From Pseudomonas donghuensis (GTDB lineage: Bacteria > Pseudomonadota > Gammaproteobacteria > Pseudomonadales > Pseudomonadaceae), in assembly GCF_000259195.1 (NCBI RefSeq), contig NZ_JH650763.1, positions 98,592-162,591 of the forward strand: DNA of 64,000 nt, read 5' to 3'. This document shows, one piece after another, positions 22,154 to 35,840 of the stretch. Every line of letters starts with the position of its first letter. The first letter of the stretch is position 1. The notes beneath the pieces are model-generated. The model ran no database searches. It was not told where the DNA came from and saw nothing but the letters and a program-made list of their open reading frames with translations. The position numbers were made by a program, and so were the translations under genes.

Positions 22154-22670
22154 GCGTCCTTATCCACAGTCGGGTCTGCAACGGACCCGACTGCAGCAGC
22201 CTTTTTCTCCAATCCCTTCTCCCGGTCAGGACAGCCACAGTGCTCGTGCTGCGCTGACTCCTGCGCGTCTATCCACATTCTGGTGAAATAAGCCCTGTGG
22301 AAAACCCACCTTCAGCTCCGTTGATAACTGGCCCTCAAGGCTGAAGATAACTCCCCTTGTGGGTAACTGGCCATTTCATCCACAGGCTTAAAGCGCTTAT
22401 CCAGAACGCTCATCCCCGGTAGGCCACAGGGTTTTGAATCTCTGTACATAAGGTAAATAAAGGCCTGTAGAACCTTATCCACAGAAAGGTGCCTGACTAA
22501 GAATAAACATAAAAACAAAGCTTTAATAAATTTCTCTCTTTTAATTTCTATTACCTGCCATTCATCCACAGCCTGGTTAAATTTTGTGCAAAAGGTTCCT
22601 TTAGAGGGGGGTAAGTCCCTATACTTGTGCGTTATCCCTATCTATTCCCGAAACAGGCACGAGGTGCGTG
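22154..22670. other. Second oriC-like DnaA-box cluster between mnmE and mnmG
   Basis: This 517 bp gene-free block has perfect DnaA boxes (TTATCCACA) at 22160-22168 and 22475-22483. One-mismatch boxes lie at 22269-22277, 22296-22304, 22358-22366, 22376-22384, 22397-22405 and 22562-22570. Its right half lines up with oriC at 17770-18040: both hold AATAAGCCCTGTGGA, then CTCTGTACATAAGGTA, then CCACAGAAA and an AT-rich tract containing AAAGCTTTAA and TCTCTTTT. It appears to be a diverged copy of the origin. Confidence 0.85.
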
Positions 22671-24563
22671 GTGGATTTCCCTTCCCGTTTTGAAGTGATC
22701 GTCATCGGCGGCGGCCATGCCGGTACCGAGGCTGCGCTTGCGTCTGCACGCATGGGGGTGAAAACCCTGCTGCTGACCCACAACGTGGAAACCCTCGGTC
22801 ATATGAGTTGCAACCCGGCCATCGGTGGCATCGGCAAGAGCCACCTGGTCAAGGAAATCGATGCGCTCGGCGGTGCAATGGCACTGGCCACTGACAAGAG
22901 CGGTATCCAATTCCGTGTATTGAACAACCGCAAAGGTCCGGCGGTGCGCGCTACTCGCGCCCAGGCCGACCGCGCCATCTACAAATCGGTGGTGCGCGAG
23001 ATTCTCGAGAACCAGCCCAACCTGTGGATATTCCAGCAGTCGTGCGACGACCTGATCGTCGAGCAGGACCAGGTACGCGGCGTGGTAACGCAAATGGGTC
23101 TGCGTTTTCTCGCCGACTCCGTGGTACTGACCACCGGGACCTTCCTCGGCGGACTTATCCACATCGGTTTGCAGAATTACTCCGGTGGCCGTGCCGGCGA
23201 TCCGCCGTCGATTGCCCTGGCGCGCCGCCTGCGTGAACTGCCGCTGCGCGTTGGCCGCCTGAAAACCGGTACACCGCCACGCATCGACGGGCGCTCGGTG
23301 GATTTCTCAGTGATGACCGAGCAACCGGGCGACACGCCGATCCCGGTGATGTCGTTCATGGGGTCCAAGGAACAACACCCGCGTCAGGTCAGTTGCTGGA
23401 TTACCCACACCAACGCCCGTACCCACGAGATCATTGCCTCGAACCTCGATCGTTCGCCGATGTACTCCGGGGTGATCGAAGGCATCGGCCCGCGCTACTG
23501 CCCGTCGATCGAAGACAAGATCCACCGCTTTGCCGACAAGGAAAGCCACCAGGTATTCATCGAGCCAGAAGGCCTGAACACCCACGAGCTGTACCCGAAC
23601 GGCATTTCCACGTCGTTACCGTTCGATGTGCAGTTGCAGATCGTGCGATCGATCCGCGGCATGGAAAACGCCCACATCGTGCGCCCGGGCTACGCCATCG
23701 AGTACGACTACTTCGATCCGCGCGACCTCAAGTACAGCCTGGAAACCAAGGTGATTGGCGGCCTGTTCTTTGCCGGCCAGATCAACGGCACCACGGGCTA
23801 CGAAGAAGCCGGTGCTCAGGGCCTGCTCGCCGGTACCAACGCCGCACTGCGCGCGCAGGGCCGTGAAAGCTGGTGCCCGCGTCGCGACGAAGCGTACATC
23901 GGCGTGCTGGTCGACGACCTGATTACCCTGGGGACCCAGGAGCCGTACCGCATGTTCACCTCGCGGGCCGAGTACCGCCTGATCCTGCGCGAAGACAACG
24001 CCGACCTGCGCCTGACCGAAAAAGGTCGCGAACTGGGCCTGGTCGATGACCAGCGTTGGGCCGCGTTCAGCGCCAAGCGCGAAGGCATCGCCCTGGAAGA
24101 ACAGCGTCTGAAGTCCACCTGGGTACGCCCGGATACCGCGCAAGGTCAGGCCATTGCTGAAAAATTCGGTACGCCGTTGAGCCATGAATACAACCTGCTC
24201 AACCTGCTGACCCGCCCGGAAATCGATTACGCCGGGCTGATGGCAGTGACCGGCGGCGCCGAGATCGACCCGCAAGTGGCCGAGCAGGTCGAGATCAAAA
24301 CCAAATACGCCGGTTACATCGACCGGCAACAGGAAGAAATCGCCCGGCTGCGCGCCAGCGAAGACACCCGCCTGCCCGACGATATCGATTACAGCGGTAT
24401 TTCCGGGCTGTCCAAGGAAATCCAGAGCAAACTCGGCCAGACCCGGCCCGAGACCCTGGGCCAGGCTTCGCGTATCCCCGGTGTGACCCCGGCGGCGATT
24501 TCCCTGTTGCTGATTCATCTGAAAAAACGCGGCGCAGGCCGCGAGTTGGAGCAAAGCGCTTGA
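22671..24563 (+). CDS. mnmG: tRNA uridine-5-carboxymethylaminomethyl modification enzyme MnmG
   Basis: A 630-residue FAD protein. The start is the GTG at 22671, with GAGG 6 bp upstream; the adjacent GTG at 22668 is too close to it. The dinucleotide-binding motif [18 protein letters not shown] is followed by [15 protein letters not shown]. The family signature [12 protein letters not shown] lies near residue 270 and the C-terminal MnmE-binding helices end the protein. It works with MnmE on tRNA wobble uridines. Its stop codon overlaps the TTG start of rsmG by four bases. Confidence 0.98.
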   Translation: MDFPSRFEVIVIGGGHAGTEAALASARMGVKTLLLTHNVETLGHMSCNPAIGGIGKSHLVKEIDALGGAMALATDKSGIQFRVLNNRKGPAVRATRAQADRAIYKSVVREILENQPNLWIFQQSCDDLIVEQDQVRGVVTQMGLRFLADSVVLTTGTFLGGLIHIGLQNYSGGRAGDPPSIALARRLRELPLRVGRLKTGTPPRIDGRSVDFSVMTEQPGDTPIPVMSFMGSKEQHPRQVSCWITHTNARTHEIIASNLDRSPMYSGVIEGIGPRYCPSIEDKIHRFADKESHQVFIEPEGLNTHELYPNGISTSLPFDVQLQIVRSIRGMENAHIVRPGYAIEYDYFDPRDLKYSLETKVIGGLFFAGQINGTTGYEEAGAQGLLAGTNAALRAQGRESWCPRRDEAYIGVLVDDLITLGTQEPYRMFTSRAEYRLILREDNADLRLTEKGRELGLVDDQRWAAFSAKREGIALEEQRLKSTWVRPDTAQGQAIAEKFGTPLSHEYNLLNLLTRPEIDYAGLMAVTGGAEIDPQVAEQVEIKTKYAGYIDRQQEEIARLRASEDTRLPDDIDYSGISGLSKEIQSKLGQTRPETLGQASRIPGVTPAAISLLLIHLKKRGAGRELEQSA

Positions 24564-25204
24564 GTTCTCAGGTCACCCCTCAACATGCCGAAGAGTTGTC
24601 CACAGGCGCCCGCCAGCTCGGTGTCGAGCTGAGCGAGGTCCAGCATGCACAACTGCTGGCCTACCTGGCCTTGCTGATCAAGTGGAACAAGGCCTACAAC
24701 CTGACCGCCGTGCGCAATCCGGACGAGATGGTGTCCCGGCACTTGCTCGACAGCCTCAGCGTCATGCCGTTTATCCACAGCGAGCGCTGGCTGGATGTCG
24801 GCAGCGGCGGTGGCATGCCGGGTATTCCTTTGGCTATCCTGCATCCGGACAAGCACGTCACGGTGCTCGACAGCAACGGCAAGAAAACTCGCTTCCTGAC
24901 CCAGGTAAAGCTTGAGCTCAAACTGGATAACCTCACAGTTATCCACAAGCGGGTCGAGGAGTTCCAGCCGGAGCTGCCTTTCACCGGAATTGTTTCCCGT
25001 GCTTTCAGCAGCATGGAGAACTTCACCAACTGGACGCGCCACCTCGGTGACGCCCAGACGCAGTGGCTGGCAATGAAAGGGCTGCATCCTGCCGATGAGC
25101 TGGTAGCATTGCCGGCAGATTTCAGAGTGGATAGCGAGCAGGCCTTGACCGTTCCGGGTTGCCAAGGCCAACGCCATCTGCTGATACTGCGCCGCACGGC
25201 ATGA
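24560..25204 (+). CDS. rsmG: 16S rRNA (guanine527-N7)-methyltransferase RsmG
   Basis: A 214-residue SAM-dependent methyltransferase. The SAM-binding motif is [15 protein letters not shown] near residue 75, followed by [14 protein letters not shown]. The TTG at 24560 is taken as start because it overlaps the mnmG stop and gives the family N-terminus ([20 protein letters not shown]). It methylates G527 of 16S rRNA. It forms an operon with mnmG and probably parA-parB. Confidence 0.97.
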   Translation: MSSQVTPQHAEELSTGARQLGVELSEVQHAQLLAYLALLIKWNKAYNLTAVRNPDEMVSRHLLDSLSVMPFIHSERWLDVGSGGGMPGIPLAILHPDKHVTVLDSNGKKTRFLTQVKLELKLDNLTVIHKRVEEFQPELPFTGIVSRAFSSMENFTNWTRHLGDAQTQWLAMKGLHPADELVALPADFRVDSEQALTVPGCQGQRHLLILRRTA

Positions 25205-25222
25205 CTGGGAACACAAGCAAGA

Positions 25223-26014
25223 ATGGCTAAGGTATTCGCAATCGCGAACCAGAAAGGTGGTGTGGGCAAAACCACCACCTGTATCAATCTCGCAGCATCG
25301 CTGGTGGCAACCAAGCGCCGCGTGCTGCTGATCGATCTCGATCCACAGGGCAACGCCACCATGGGTAGCGGTGTGGATAAACACGTCCTGGAACATTCGG
25401 TCTATGACCTGTTGATCGGCGAATGCGACCTGGCCCAGGCCATGCACTTCTCCGAGCATGGCGGCTATCAGCTGCTGCCGGCCAACCGCGACCTGACCGC
25501 CGCCGAAGTGGTCCTGCTGGAAATGCAGATGAAGGAGAGCCGCCTGCGCACCGCGCTGGCGCCGATCCGCGAGAATTACGACTACATCCTGATCGACTGC
25601 CCGCCGTCGCTGTCGATGCTGACGCTCAACGCCCTGGTCGCCGCCGATGGCGTGATCATTCCGATGCAATGTGAATACTTTGCCCTGGAAGGTTTGAGCG
25701 ACCTTGTGGATAACATCAAGCGGATCGGCGAGCGGTTGAACCCGCAGCTCAAGGTCGAAGGCCTGCTGCGGACCATGTACGACCCGCGCCTGAGCCTGAT
25801 CAACGATGTTTCCGCACAGCTCAAGGAACACTTCGGCGACCAGCTGTACGACACCGTGATTCCACGCAACATCCGCCTGGCCGAGGCCCCGAGCTTCGGC
25901 ATGCCGGCCCTGGCCTACGACAAGCAATCGCGTGGCGCCCTGGCGTACCTGGCCCTGGCCGGGGAACTGGTTCGTCGCCAACGTCGTCAAACCCGCACTG
26001 CACAGACAACTTAA
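25223..26014 (+). CDS. parA: Chromosome partitioning ATPase ParA (Soj)
   Basis: A 263-residue deviant Walker ATPase. It has the P-loop KGGVGKTTTCINLAA at residues 10-24, the Walker A' segment LLIDLDPQGNATMG and Walker B DYILIDCPPSLSML. The normal chromosomal ParA length and lack of an N-terminal DNA-binding domain fit the Soj type. ParA binds DNA nonspecifically and moves ParB-parS complexes apart. It is followed by parB after 9 bp; parS sites are inside recF. Confidence 0.97.
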   Translation: MAKVFAIANQKGGVGKTTTCINLAASLVATKRRVLLIDLDPQGNATMGSGVDKHVLEHSVYDLLIGECDLAQAMHFSEHGGYQLLPANRDLTAAEVVLLEMQMKESRLRTALAPIRENYDYILIDCPPSLSMLTLNALVAADGVIIPMQCEYFALEGLSDLVDNIKRIGERLNPQLKVEGLLRTMYDPRLSLINDVSAQLKEHFGDQLYDTVIPRNIRLAEAPSFGMPALAYDKQSRGALAYLALAGELVRRQRRQTRTAQTT

Positions 26015-26023
26015 GGAATCCGC

Positions 26024-26896
26024 ATGGCCGTTAAGAAACGGGGTCTCGGACGTGGGTTGGATGCACTGCTCAGTGGTCCGACCGTCAGCGCACTCGAAGA
26101 GCAGGCTGTCCAGGTCGACCAAAAGGAACTGCAACACCTGCCGCTCGACCTGATCCAGCGCGGCAAGTACCAGCCGCGCCGGGACATGGACCCGCAGGCA
26201 CTGGAAGAACTCGCCCACTCGATCAAGAGCCAGGGCGTGATGCAGCCGATCGTGGTGCGCCCGATCGCTGACAACAAATTCGAGATCATCGCCGGTGAAC
26301 GCCGCTGGCGCGCCAGCCAGCAGGCCGGCATGGACACCATCCCGGCCATGGTCCGCGATGTGCCGGATGAAGCGGCCATCGCCATGGCCCTGATCGAGAA
26401 CATCCAGCGCGAAGACCTCAACCCGGTGGAAGAGGCCATTGCCCTGCAGCGTCTGCAGCAGGAGTTCCAGCTGACCCAGCAACAGGTCGCCGACGCTGTG
26501 GGCAAGTCGCGGGTTACCGTGGCCAACCTGCTGCGCCTGATCTCGTTGCCGGAAGTGATCAAGACCATGTTGTCCCACGGCGACCTGGAAATGGGTCACG
26601 CCCGGGCATTGCTCGGATTGCCGGATGAACAGCAGGTCGACGGGGCGCGTCACGTTGTCGCACGTGGCCTGACCGTGCGCCAGACCGAGGCACTGGTACG
26701 CCAGTGGCTCAACGGCAAACCCGAGCCTGCGGAACCTGCCAAGCCGGACCCGGACATCACCCGCCTTGAACAGCGTTTGGCAGAGCGTCTGGGCTCTGCC
26801 GTACAGATCCGCCACGGCAACAAGGGCAAAGGCCAGTTAGTTATCCGTTACAACTCACTAGATGAGTTGCAAGGTGTCCTTGCTCACATCCGCTGA
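26024..26896 (+). CDS. parB: Chromosome partitioning protein ParB (Spo0J)
   Basis: A 290-residue ParB/Spo0J-type protein. The N-terminal basic segment KKRGLGRGLDALLS is followed by the CTP-binding ParB motif region containing GERRWRAS near residue 90. The helix-turn-helix QQVADAVGKSRVTVANLLRL recognises parS, and a C-terminal dimerisation domain ends the protein. It loads at the two parS sites at 13884 and 14514 and slides to form the partition complex. Confidence 0.97.
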   Translation: MAVKKRGLGRGLDALLSGPTVSALEEQAVQVDQKELQHLPLDLIQRGKYQPRRDMDPQALEELAHSIKSQGVMQPIVVRPIADNKFEIIAGERRWRASQQAGMDTIPAMVRDVPDEAAIAMALIENIQREDLNPVEEAIALQRLQQEFQLTQQQVADAVGKSRVTVANLLRLISLPEVIKTMLSHGDLEMGHARALLGLPDEQQVDGARHVVARGLTVRQTEALVRQWLNGKPEPAEPAKPDPDITRLEQRLAERLGSAVQIRHGNKGKGQLVIRYNSLDELQGVLAHIR

Positions 26897-26941
26897 AACA
26901 ATTCCTTTTGTAGCGCGTAGTCGGAAATCACTACCCGGCAG

Positions 26942-26970
26942 TTGAATAGGGGTTAAACCGCCCCTATACT
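26942..26970 (+). promoter_or_regulatory. Sigma-70 promoter of the ATP synthase operon
   Basis: TTGAAT (26942-26947) and TATACT (26965-26970) are spaced by exactly 17 bp. The promoter lies about 75 bp upstream of the atpI start in the parB-atpI gap. Part of the spacer forms GGGGTTAAACCGCCCC, a small imperfect inverted repeat. Confidence 0.78.
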
Positions 26971-27045
26971 CTGCGCGCATTTTGTCGGCACAAATTATGC
27001 CAAGTCATAGCTGACTGGTTGGTCGACTTTCGAGGAGCAGTTGTG

Positions 27046-28339
<1,294 letters not shown>

Positions 28340-28467
28340 GACCGCCTGGCGTGTCTGATGACCCTTTTGCCGGTACGGGGAAGGGTCGAAAAAGTCCGCA
28401 AGGGCAGCTGTACCAAACGATTTTGTTTTACCGCTTCAAACTAAAAAACCTAACCAATACGACGTAA

Positions 28468-28740
<273 letters not shown>

Positions 28741-28797
28741 TCACTCGAATTCTCGAGTGGTTTGGTGTGATGGACAAAGAACGAGCGAGGTGTTGGC

Positions 28798-29268
28798 GTG
28801 AACATTAATGCAACCCTGATTGGTCAGTCCGTTGCGTTCTTCATTTTTGTGCTGTTCTGCATGAAGTTCGTGTGGCCTCCGGTCATCGCGGCATTGCAAG
28901 AACGTCAGAAGAAGATCGCGGATGGACTGGACGCTGCCAACCGAGCAGCTCGCGACCTGGAGTTGGCCCAAGACAAAGCGGGTCAGCAACTGCGCGAAGC
29001 AAAAGCTCAGGCAGCCGAAATCATTGAGCAAGCCAAGAAGCGCGGTGCTCAGATCGTCGAGGAAGCCCGTGATCAGGCCCGCGTCGAAGCTGACCGTGTG
29101 AAGGCTCAGGCTCAGGCCGAGATCGAACAGGAAATTAACGGTGTCAAAGACGCCCTGCGTGCCCAAGTGGGTCTGCTGGCTGTCGGCGGTGCTGAAAAGA
29201 TCCTTGGCGCCACAATCGATCAAAACGCGCATGCGGAGCTGGTTAATAAACTGGCCGCTGAAATTTAA
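28798..29268 (+). CDS. atpF: F0F1 ATP synthase subunit b
   Basis: A 156-residue protein starting at a GTG. One N-terminal membrane helix ([19 protein letters not shown]) is followed by a long charged helix that forms the peripheral stalk as a b dimer. The body is rich in Ala, Gln, Glu and Lys, as expected for the right-handed coiled coil. It is 12 bp upstream of atpH. Confidence 0.97.
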   Translation: MNINATLIGQSVAFFIFVLFCMKFVWPPVIAALQERQKKIADGLDAANRAARDLELAQDKAGQQLREAKAQAAEIIEQAKKRGAQIVEEARDQARVEADRVKAQAQAEIEQEINGVKDALRAQVGLLAVGGAEKILGATIDQNAHAELVNKLAAEI

Positions 29269-29280
29269 GCGAGGGCGATC

Positions 29281-29817
29281 ATGGCAGAACTGACCACGTT
29301 GGCCCGACCTTACGCTAAGGCGGCCTTTGAGCACGCCCAGGCCCATCAGCAACTGGCCAATTGGTCAGCCATGCTCGGCCTGGCTGCTGCAGTGTCGGAA
29401 GACGACACGATGCAGCGCCTGCTCAAGGCCCCGCGACTGACGAGCGCAGAAAAGGCCGCCGCGTTTATTGACGTGTGCGGTGACAAGTTCGATGCACAGG
29501 CACAGAATTTCATTCATGTTGCCGCGGAAAACGACCGTCTCCAGCTGTTGCCGGAGATTTCGGTTTTGTTCGACCAGTACAAGGCTGAACAAGAGAAATC
29601 CGTGGACGTGGAAGTCACCAGTGCTTTTGCGTTGAACCAAGAACAGCAAGACAAACTCGCCAAGGTTCTCAGTGCACGGCTCAGCCGGGAAGTGCGCCTG
29701 CATGCGACGGAGGACGCCTCCCTTATCGGTGGTGTCGTGATCCGCGCCGGCGACCTGGTAATCGATGGCTCGGTTCGCGGCAAAATCGCGAAACTGGCCG
29801 AAGCATTGAAATCTTGA
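29281..29817 (+). CDS. atpH: F0F1 ATP synthase subunit delta
   Basis: A 178-residue protein that matches the delta/OSCP family: [15 protein letters not shown] at the N-terminus and [20 protein letters not shown] near the C-terminus. It connects the peripheral stalk to the top of F1. Its position between atpF and atpA is standard. Confidence 0.97.
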   Translation: MAELTTLARPYAKAAFEHAQAHQQLANWSAMLGLAAAVSEDDTMQRLLKAPRLTSAEKAAAFIDVCGDKFDAQAQNFIHVAAENDRLQLLPEISVLFDQYKAEQEKSVDVEVTSAFALNQEQQDKLAKVLSARLSREVRLHATEDASLIGGVVIRAGDLVIDGSVRGKIAKLAEALKS

Positions 29818-29838
29818 GTTTGAAGGGGCAGCAGAGCA

Positions 29839-31383
29839 ATGCAGCAACTCAATCCTTCCGAAATTAGTGAAATCATCAAGGGTCGCATCGAGAAACTCGA
29901 CGTGACCTCCCAAGCCCGCAACGAGGGTACCGTCGTCAGCGTTTCTGACGGTATCGTGCGGATTCACGGTCTGGCCGACGTCATGTACGGCGAAATGATC
30001 GAGTTTCCAGGTGGCGTGTTCGGTATGGCCCTCAACCTGGAGCAAGACTCCGTTGGTGCGGTAATCCTGGGCGCCTACGACACCCTCGCTGAAGGCATGA
30101 GCGCCAAGTGCACCGGCCGCATCCTCGAAGTTCCAGTTGGTAAGGAACTGCTGGGTCGCGTAGTCGACGCACTGGGTAACCCAATCGACGGCAAAGGCCC
30201 ACTGGGCAACACCGAGACCGACGCGGTCGAGAAAGTTGCTCCGGGCGTGATCTGGCGTAAGTCGGTAGACCAGCCTGTACAGACTGGCTACAAATCTGTC
30301 GACGCCATGATCCCGGTCGGCCGTGGCCAGCGTGAGCTGATCATCGGTGACCGTCAGATCGGTAAGACCGCCATGGCGATCGACGCCATCATCAACCAGA
30401 AAGACTCCGGTATTTTCTGTGTTTATGTTGCTGTCGGCCAGAAGCGTTCCACCGTAGCCAACATCGTTCGCAAGCTGGAAGAAAACGGCGCCCTGGCCAA
30501 CACCATCGTGGTTGTTGCCAGCGCTTCGGAATCCGCCGCACTGCAATTCCTGGCGCCATACGCCGGTTGCACCATGGGCGAGTTCTTCCGTGACCGCGGT
30601 GAAGACGCGCTGATCGTATACGATGACCTGTCCAAGCAGGCCGTTGCCTACCGTCAGATCTCCCTGCTGCTGCGCCGTCCACCAGGACGTGAAGCGTACC
30701 CAGGTGACGTGTTCTATCTCCACTCCCGTCTGCTGGAGCGTGCATCGCGCGTTTCCGAAGAGTACGTCGAGAAGTTCACCAACGGTGCTGTAACTGGCAA
30801 GACCGGTTCCCTGACTGCACTGCCGATCATCGAAACCCAGGCTGGCGACGTTTCCGCGTTCGTTCCGACCAACGTGATTTCCATCACCGACGGTCAGATC
30901 TTCCTGGAATCGGCCATGTTCAACTCGGGCATCCGCCCTGCAGTGAACGCCGGTGTTTCGGTATCCCGTGTGGGTGGTGCCGCTCAGACCAAGATCATCA
31001 AGAAGCTCTCCGGTGGTATCCGTACCGCTCTGGCTCAGTACCGTGAACTGGCGGCATTCGCCCAGTTCGCTTCTGACCTGGACGAAGCCACCCGTAAGCA
31101 ACTCGAGCACGGTCAACGTGTTACCGAGCTGATGAAGCAGAAGCAATACGCTCCAATGTCCATCGCGGACATGGCGCTGTCGCTGTATGCCGCTGAGCGT
31201 GGGTTCCTGACCGACGTTGAAATCGCCAAGATCGGTAGCTTCGAACAAGCGCTGATCGCTTACTTCAACCGTGATCACGCCGAACTGATGGCGAAGATCA
31301 ACGTGAAGGGTGACTTCAACGACGAAATCGACGCTGGCATCAAAGCCGGTATCGAGAAGTTCAAGGCCACCCAAACCTGGTAA
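29839..31383 (+). CDS. atpA: F0F1 ATP synthase subunit alpha
   Basis: A 514-residue F1 subunit. It has the P-loop [15 protein letters not shown] near residue 170, the arginine-finger region [17 protein letters not shown] near residue 370 and the conserved N-terminus [16 protein letters not shown]. Alpha binds a non-catalytic nucleotide and gives the arginine finger to beta. The length is typical for gammaproteobacteria. Confidence 0.99.
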   Translation: MQQLNPSEISEIIKGRIEKLDVTSQARNEGTVVSVSDGIVRIHGLADVMYGEMIEFPGGVFGMALNLEQDSVGAVILGAYDTLAEGMSAKCTGRILEVPVGKELLGRVVDALGNPIDGKGPLGNTETDAVEKVAPGVIWRKSVDQPVQTGYKSVDAMIPVGRGQRELIIGDRQIGKTAMAIDAIINQKDSGIFCVYVAVGQKRSTVANIVRKLEENGALANTIVVVASASESAALQFLAPYAGCTMGEFFRDRGEDALIVYDDLSKQAVAYRQISLLLRRPPGREAYPGDVFYLHSRLLERASRVSEEYVEKFTNGAVTGKTGSLTALPIIETQAGDVSAFVPTNVISITDGQIFLESAMFNSGIRPAVNAGVSVSRVGGAAQTKIIKKLSGGIRTALAQYRELAAFAQFASDLDEATRKQLEHGQRVTELMKQKQYAPMSIADMALSLYAAERGFLTDVEIAKIGSFEQALIAYFNRDHAELMAKINVKGDFNDEIDAGIKAGIEKFKATQTW

Positions 31384-31389
31384 GCCGCA

Positions 31390-31411
31390 GCGGGGGCTTT
31401 GCGGCCCCCGC
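31390..31411. other. Intercistronic hairpin between atpA and atpG
   Basis: GCGGGGGC (31390-31397), loop TTTGCG, GCCCCCGC (31404-31411) make a perfect 8 bp GC stem. No U run follows, so it is more likely an mRNA-processing or stability element, or an attenuator of downstream expression, than a terminator. Confidence 0.55.
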
Positions 31412-31433
31412 TTGCTAACCTGATAGGTGTTAC

Positions 31434-32294
31434 ATGGCAGGCGCAAAAGAGATTCGCAGTAAGATTGCGAGCATCAAAAGCACGCAAAAAATTACCAGCG
31501 CCATGGAAAAAGTGGCGGTCAGTAAAATGCGCAAGGCACAAATGCGCATGGCTGCTAGCCGTCCTTACGCGGAGCGTATCCGCCAGGTTATCGGTCATCT
31601 GGCCAACGCCAACCCGGAATACCGCCACCCCTTCATGATCGAACGCGAAGTAAAGCGCGTCGGTTATGTCGTCGTGAGCAGTGACCGTGGTCTGTGCGGT
31701 GGCTTGAACACCAACCTGTTCAAGGCCCTGGTCAAGGACATGGCGGTCAACCGCGAGCAAGGTATCGAGATCGATCTTTGCGTGGTTGGCAGCAAGGGTG
31801 CGGCGTTTTTCCGCAGCTTCGGCGGTAACGTCGTCGCCGCGATCAGCCACCTGGGCGAAGAGCCGTCGATCAACGATCTGATCGGCAGCGTCAAGGTCAT
31901 GCTGGACGCTTACCTGGATGGTCGTATCGATCGTCTGTCCGTGGTATCGAACAAGTTCATCAATACCATGACGCAAACGCCAACGGTCGAGCAGTTGATT
32001 CCGTTGGTTGCAACCCCGGATCAAGAACTCAAGCACCACTGGGACTACCTCTACGAACCTGACGCCAAAGAGCTGCTGGACGGCCTGATGGTGCGTTACG
32101 TGGAGTCGCAGGTCTACCAGGCGGTGGTCGAGAACAACGCAGCTGAACAAGCTGCCCGGATGATCGCGATGAAGAACGCCACCGACAACGCCGGTGACCT
32201 GATCAGCGAATTGCAGCTGATCTACAACAAGGCGCGTCAGGCTGCGATCACCCAAGAGATCTCGGAAATCGTCGGCGGCGCTGCCGCGGTTTAA
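31434..32294 (+). CDS. atpG: F0F1 ATP synthase subunit gamma
   Basis: A 286-residue protein with the family N-terminus ([20 protein letters not shown], followed by [15 protein letters not shown]) and C-terminal helix [20 protein letters not shown]. The two long terminal helices form the rotating coiled-coil shaft in F1. Confidence 0.98.
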   Translation: MAGAKEIRSKIASIKSTQKITSAMEKVAVSKMRKAQMRMAASRPYAERIRQVIGHLANANPEYRHPFMIEREVKRVGYVVVSSDRGLCGGLNTNLFKALVKDMAVNREQGIEIDLCVVGSKGAAFFRSFGGNVVAAISHLGEEPSINDLIGSVKVMLDAYLDGRIDRLSVVSNKFINTMTQTPTVEQLIPLVATPDQELKHHWDYLYEPDAKELLDGLMVRYVESQVYQAVVENNAAEQAARMIAMKNATDNAGDLISELQLIYNKARQAAITQEISEIVGGAAAV

Positions 32295-33698
<1,404 letters not shown>

Positions 33699-33703
33699 TC
33701 CCG

Positions 33704-33721
33704 GCGCCCCGCAAGGGGCGC
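33704..33721. other. Intercistronic hairpin between atpD and atpC
   Basis: GCGCCCC (33704-33710), tetraloop GCAA, GGGGCGC (33715-33721) form a 7 bp stem with a stable GNRA loop. There is no U run, so it probably tunes mRNA stability or the lower output of atpC rather than ending transcription. Confidence 0.5.
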
Positions 33722-33742
33722 TAATCAGGTTGAGGCAAGCAG

Positions 33743-34162
33743 ATGGCTATGACAGTCCATTGCGATATCGTCAGCGCGGAAGGGGAAATTTTCTCCGGTC
33801 TGGTCGAGATGGTGGTTGCGCACGGTAACCTGGGTGATCTTGGTATCGCTCCAGGCCACGCGCCGCTGATCACTAATCTGAAGCCAGGTCCGATCACGCT
33901 GACCAAGCAGGGTGGCGCCCATGAGGTGTTCTACATCTCTGGTGGTTTCCTCGAGGTCCAGCCGAACATGGTCAAGGTGCTTGCCGATACCGTGCAACGT
34001 GCCAGCGACCTGGACGAAGCTCAGGCTCAGGAAGCCCTCAAGGCTGCCGAAAACGCCCTGAACGAAAAAGGCGCGGAGTTCGATTACGGCGCCGCTGCCG
34101 CACGTCTGGCCGAGGCCGCAGCCCAGCTGCGTACCGTCCAGCAAATCCGCAGAATGAAGTAA
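33743..34162 (+). CDS. atpC: F0F1 ATP synthase subunit epsilon
   Basis: A 139-residue protein with the epsilon N-terminal beta sandwich ([34 protein letters not shown]) and a C-terminal two-helix segment. It couples the gamma shaft to the c-ring and can inhibit ATP hydrolysis. It is last in the operon and is followed by a terminator. Confidence 0.97.
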   Translation: MAMTVHCDIVSAEGEIFSGLVEMVVAHGNLGDLGIAPGHAPLITNLKPGPITLTKQGGAHEVFYISGGFLEVQPNMVKVLADTVQRASDLDEAQAQEALKAAENALNEKGAEFDYGAAAARLAEAAAQLRTVQQIRRMK

Positions 34163-34200
34163 TACGGCGCTCGCCGGTCACTTCTGTTGCGATTGAGTTA

Positions 34201-34232
34201 AAGGGTAGCCTCGGCTACCCTTTTTCTTTTTC
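34201..34232 (+). terminator. Intrinsic terminator of the atp operon
   Basis: AAGGGTAGCC (34201-34210), loop TC, GGCTACCCTT (34213-34222), then a T-rich run ending about 34232. The 10 bp stem and U-tract are classic, about 40 bp after atpC. Confidence 0.92.
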
Positions 34233-34285
34233 CGAATGTCTTCTACTGGTCACAGCGCTGACCTTCCAGGATTGGTAGCCAGTCA

Positions 34286-35653
34286 ATGTCTCTCGATATC
34301 GTTATTCTTGCCGCCGGCCAAGGCACCCGCATGCGCTCGGCGCTGCCCAAGGTGCTGCATCCGGTCGCCGGCGACTCCATGCTCGGCCATGTTATCCACA
34401 GCGCCCGCCAGCTTCAGCCGCAGGGCATTCATGTGGTGATCGGGCACGGTGCGGAGCTGGTACGTGAACGACTGGCCGCCGATGACCTGAACTTCGTCCT
34501 GCAGGACAAGCAGCTGGGTACCGGTCATGCCGTGGCCCAAGCTCTGCCGGCGCTGAGTGCCGATACCGCATTGATCCTCTACGGCGATGTCCCGCTGATC
34601 GAAGTCGACACCCTCAAGCGTCTGCTGGCCAAGGTCACCCCGCAACAGCTCGGCCTGCTGACCGTGACCCTCGACGATCCAACCGGTTACGGCCGCATCG
34701 TTCGCGACGCCCAGGGCCAGGTGGCGGCGATCGTCGAGCACAAGGATGCCAGCGACGCGCAGAAAGCCATCCAGGAAGGCAACACTGGCATCCTCGCGGT
34801 CCCGGGCGCGCGCCTGGCTGACTGGCTGGGCCGTTTGTCCAACAACAATGCCCAGGGCGAGTACTACCTCACTGACGTGATCGCCATGGCCGTGGCCGAT
34901 GGCCTGGTGGTCGCCACCGAGCAGCCGCTGGACCCGATGGAAGTGCAGGGCGCCAATGACCGTCGCCAGCTGGCCGAGCTTGAGCGTCACTACCAACTGC
35001 GCGAAGGCCGCCGGCTGATGGCCCAGGGTGTGACCCTGCGTGATCCAGCGCGCTTCGATGTGCGTGGCGAGGTGACCGTTGGTCGCGACGTACTCATTGA
35101 TATTAACGTGATCCTCGAAGGCCGCGTGGTCATTGAAGACGAGGTGGTCATCGGCCCGAACTGCGTGATCAAGAACAGTACCTTGCGCAAAGGCGTGGTG
35201 GTCAAGGCTAACAGCCATCTGGAAGGCGCCATCATGGGCGAAGGCAGCGATGCCGGCCCGTTTGCCCGCCTGCGCCCTGGCAGTGTGCTCGAGGCTCGCG
35301 CCCATGTGGGTAACTTTGTCGAGCTGAAGAACGCCCACCTCGGTGAGGGTGCCAAAGCTGGCCACCTGACCTACCTGGGCGATGCCGAAGTCGGTGCGCG
35401 TACCAACATCGGTGCCGGCACCATCACCTGCAACTACGATGGCGCCAACAAGTTCAAGACGGTACTCGGCGAGGACGTGTTCATCGGCTCGAACAACTCC
35501 CTGGTCGCGCCTGTGGATATCCTCGACGGCGCCACCACCGCAGCCGGTTCGACCATCACCCAGAACGTCGAAGCGGCGCAGTTGGCCGTTGGTCGGGCGC
35601 GCCAACGCAACATCGATGGCTGGAAGCGGCCGGAGAAGATCAACAAGAGCTGA
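34286..35653 (+). CDS. glmU: Bifunctional UDP-GlcNAc pyrophosphorylase / GlcN-1-P acetyltransferase
   Basis: A 455-residue two-domain enzyme. The N-terminal pyrophosphorylase has [18 protein letters not shown] at residues 9-26. From about residue 250 the protein shows the left-handed beta-helix hexapeptide repeats of the acetyltransferase, with [13 protein letters not shown] near residue 375. It makes UDP-GlcNAc for peptidoglycan and LPS. With the downstream regulator and glmS it forms an amino-sugar synthesis cluster. Confidence 0.98.
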   Translation: MSLDIVILAAGQGTRMRSALPKVLHPVAGDSMLGHVIHSARQLQPQGIHVVIGHGAELVRERLAADDLNFVLQDKQLGTGHAVAQALPALSADTALILYGDVPLIEVDTLKRLLAKVTPQQLGLLTVTLDDPTGYGRIVRDAQGQVAAIVEHKDASDAQKAIQEGNTGILAVPGARLADWLGRLSNNNAQGEYYLTDVIAMAVADGLVVATEQPLDPMEVQGANDRRQLAELERHYQLREGRRLMAQGVTLRDPARFDVRGEVTVGRDVLIDINVILEGRVVIEDEVVIGPNCVIKNSTLRKGVVVKANSHLEGAIMGEGSDAGPFARLRPGSVLEARAHVGNFVELKNAHLGEGAKAGHLTYLGDAEVGARTNIGAGTITCNYDGANKFKTVLGEDVFIGSNNSLVAPVDILDGATTAAGSTITQNVEAAQLAVGRARQRNIDGWKRPEKINKS

Positions 35654-35670
35654 GTTACCCACAGCTGAGC

Positions 35671-35707
35671 AAAAGGCCGACTGGATTGTGCATAAGTCGG
35701 CCTTTTT
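35671..35707 (+). terminator. Intrinsic terminator after glmU
   Basis: AAAAGGCCGACT (35671-35682), a 12-base loop, and AGTCGGCCTTTTT (35695-35707) form a long stem with a U-tract. It can act in both directions because of the A run on the left arm. Confidence 0.88.
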
Positions 35708-35840
35708 GCATTCTGTGGATAAATACTCTATGTGGTTCGAGTTATTCACAGCACGTTTTTTACGCCACTGTCCTTGACGTACAAGCCGCTATAGGTTTTG
35801 ATTGGCACCACTAACTTTCGAAACGAAACTTAAAGGCGCC

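Noticed and set aside
24515-26815. A 766-codon leftward frame opposite rsmG, parA and parB
   Set aside because: All three plus-strand genes are certain; the antisense frame is His/Gln/Arg-rich and has no recognisable domain.
29365-31446. A 693-codon leftward frame opposite atpH and atpA
   Set aside because: Shadow of conserved ATP synthase genes.
35716-35724. TGTGGATAA after glmU as part of an origin
   Set aside because: A single DnaA box without a cluster or AT-rich tract; isolated boxes are common in this region.
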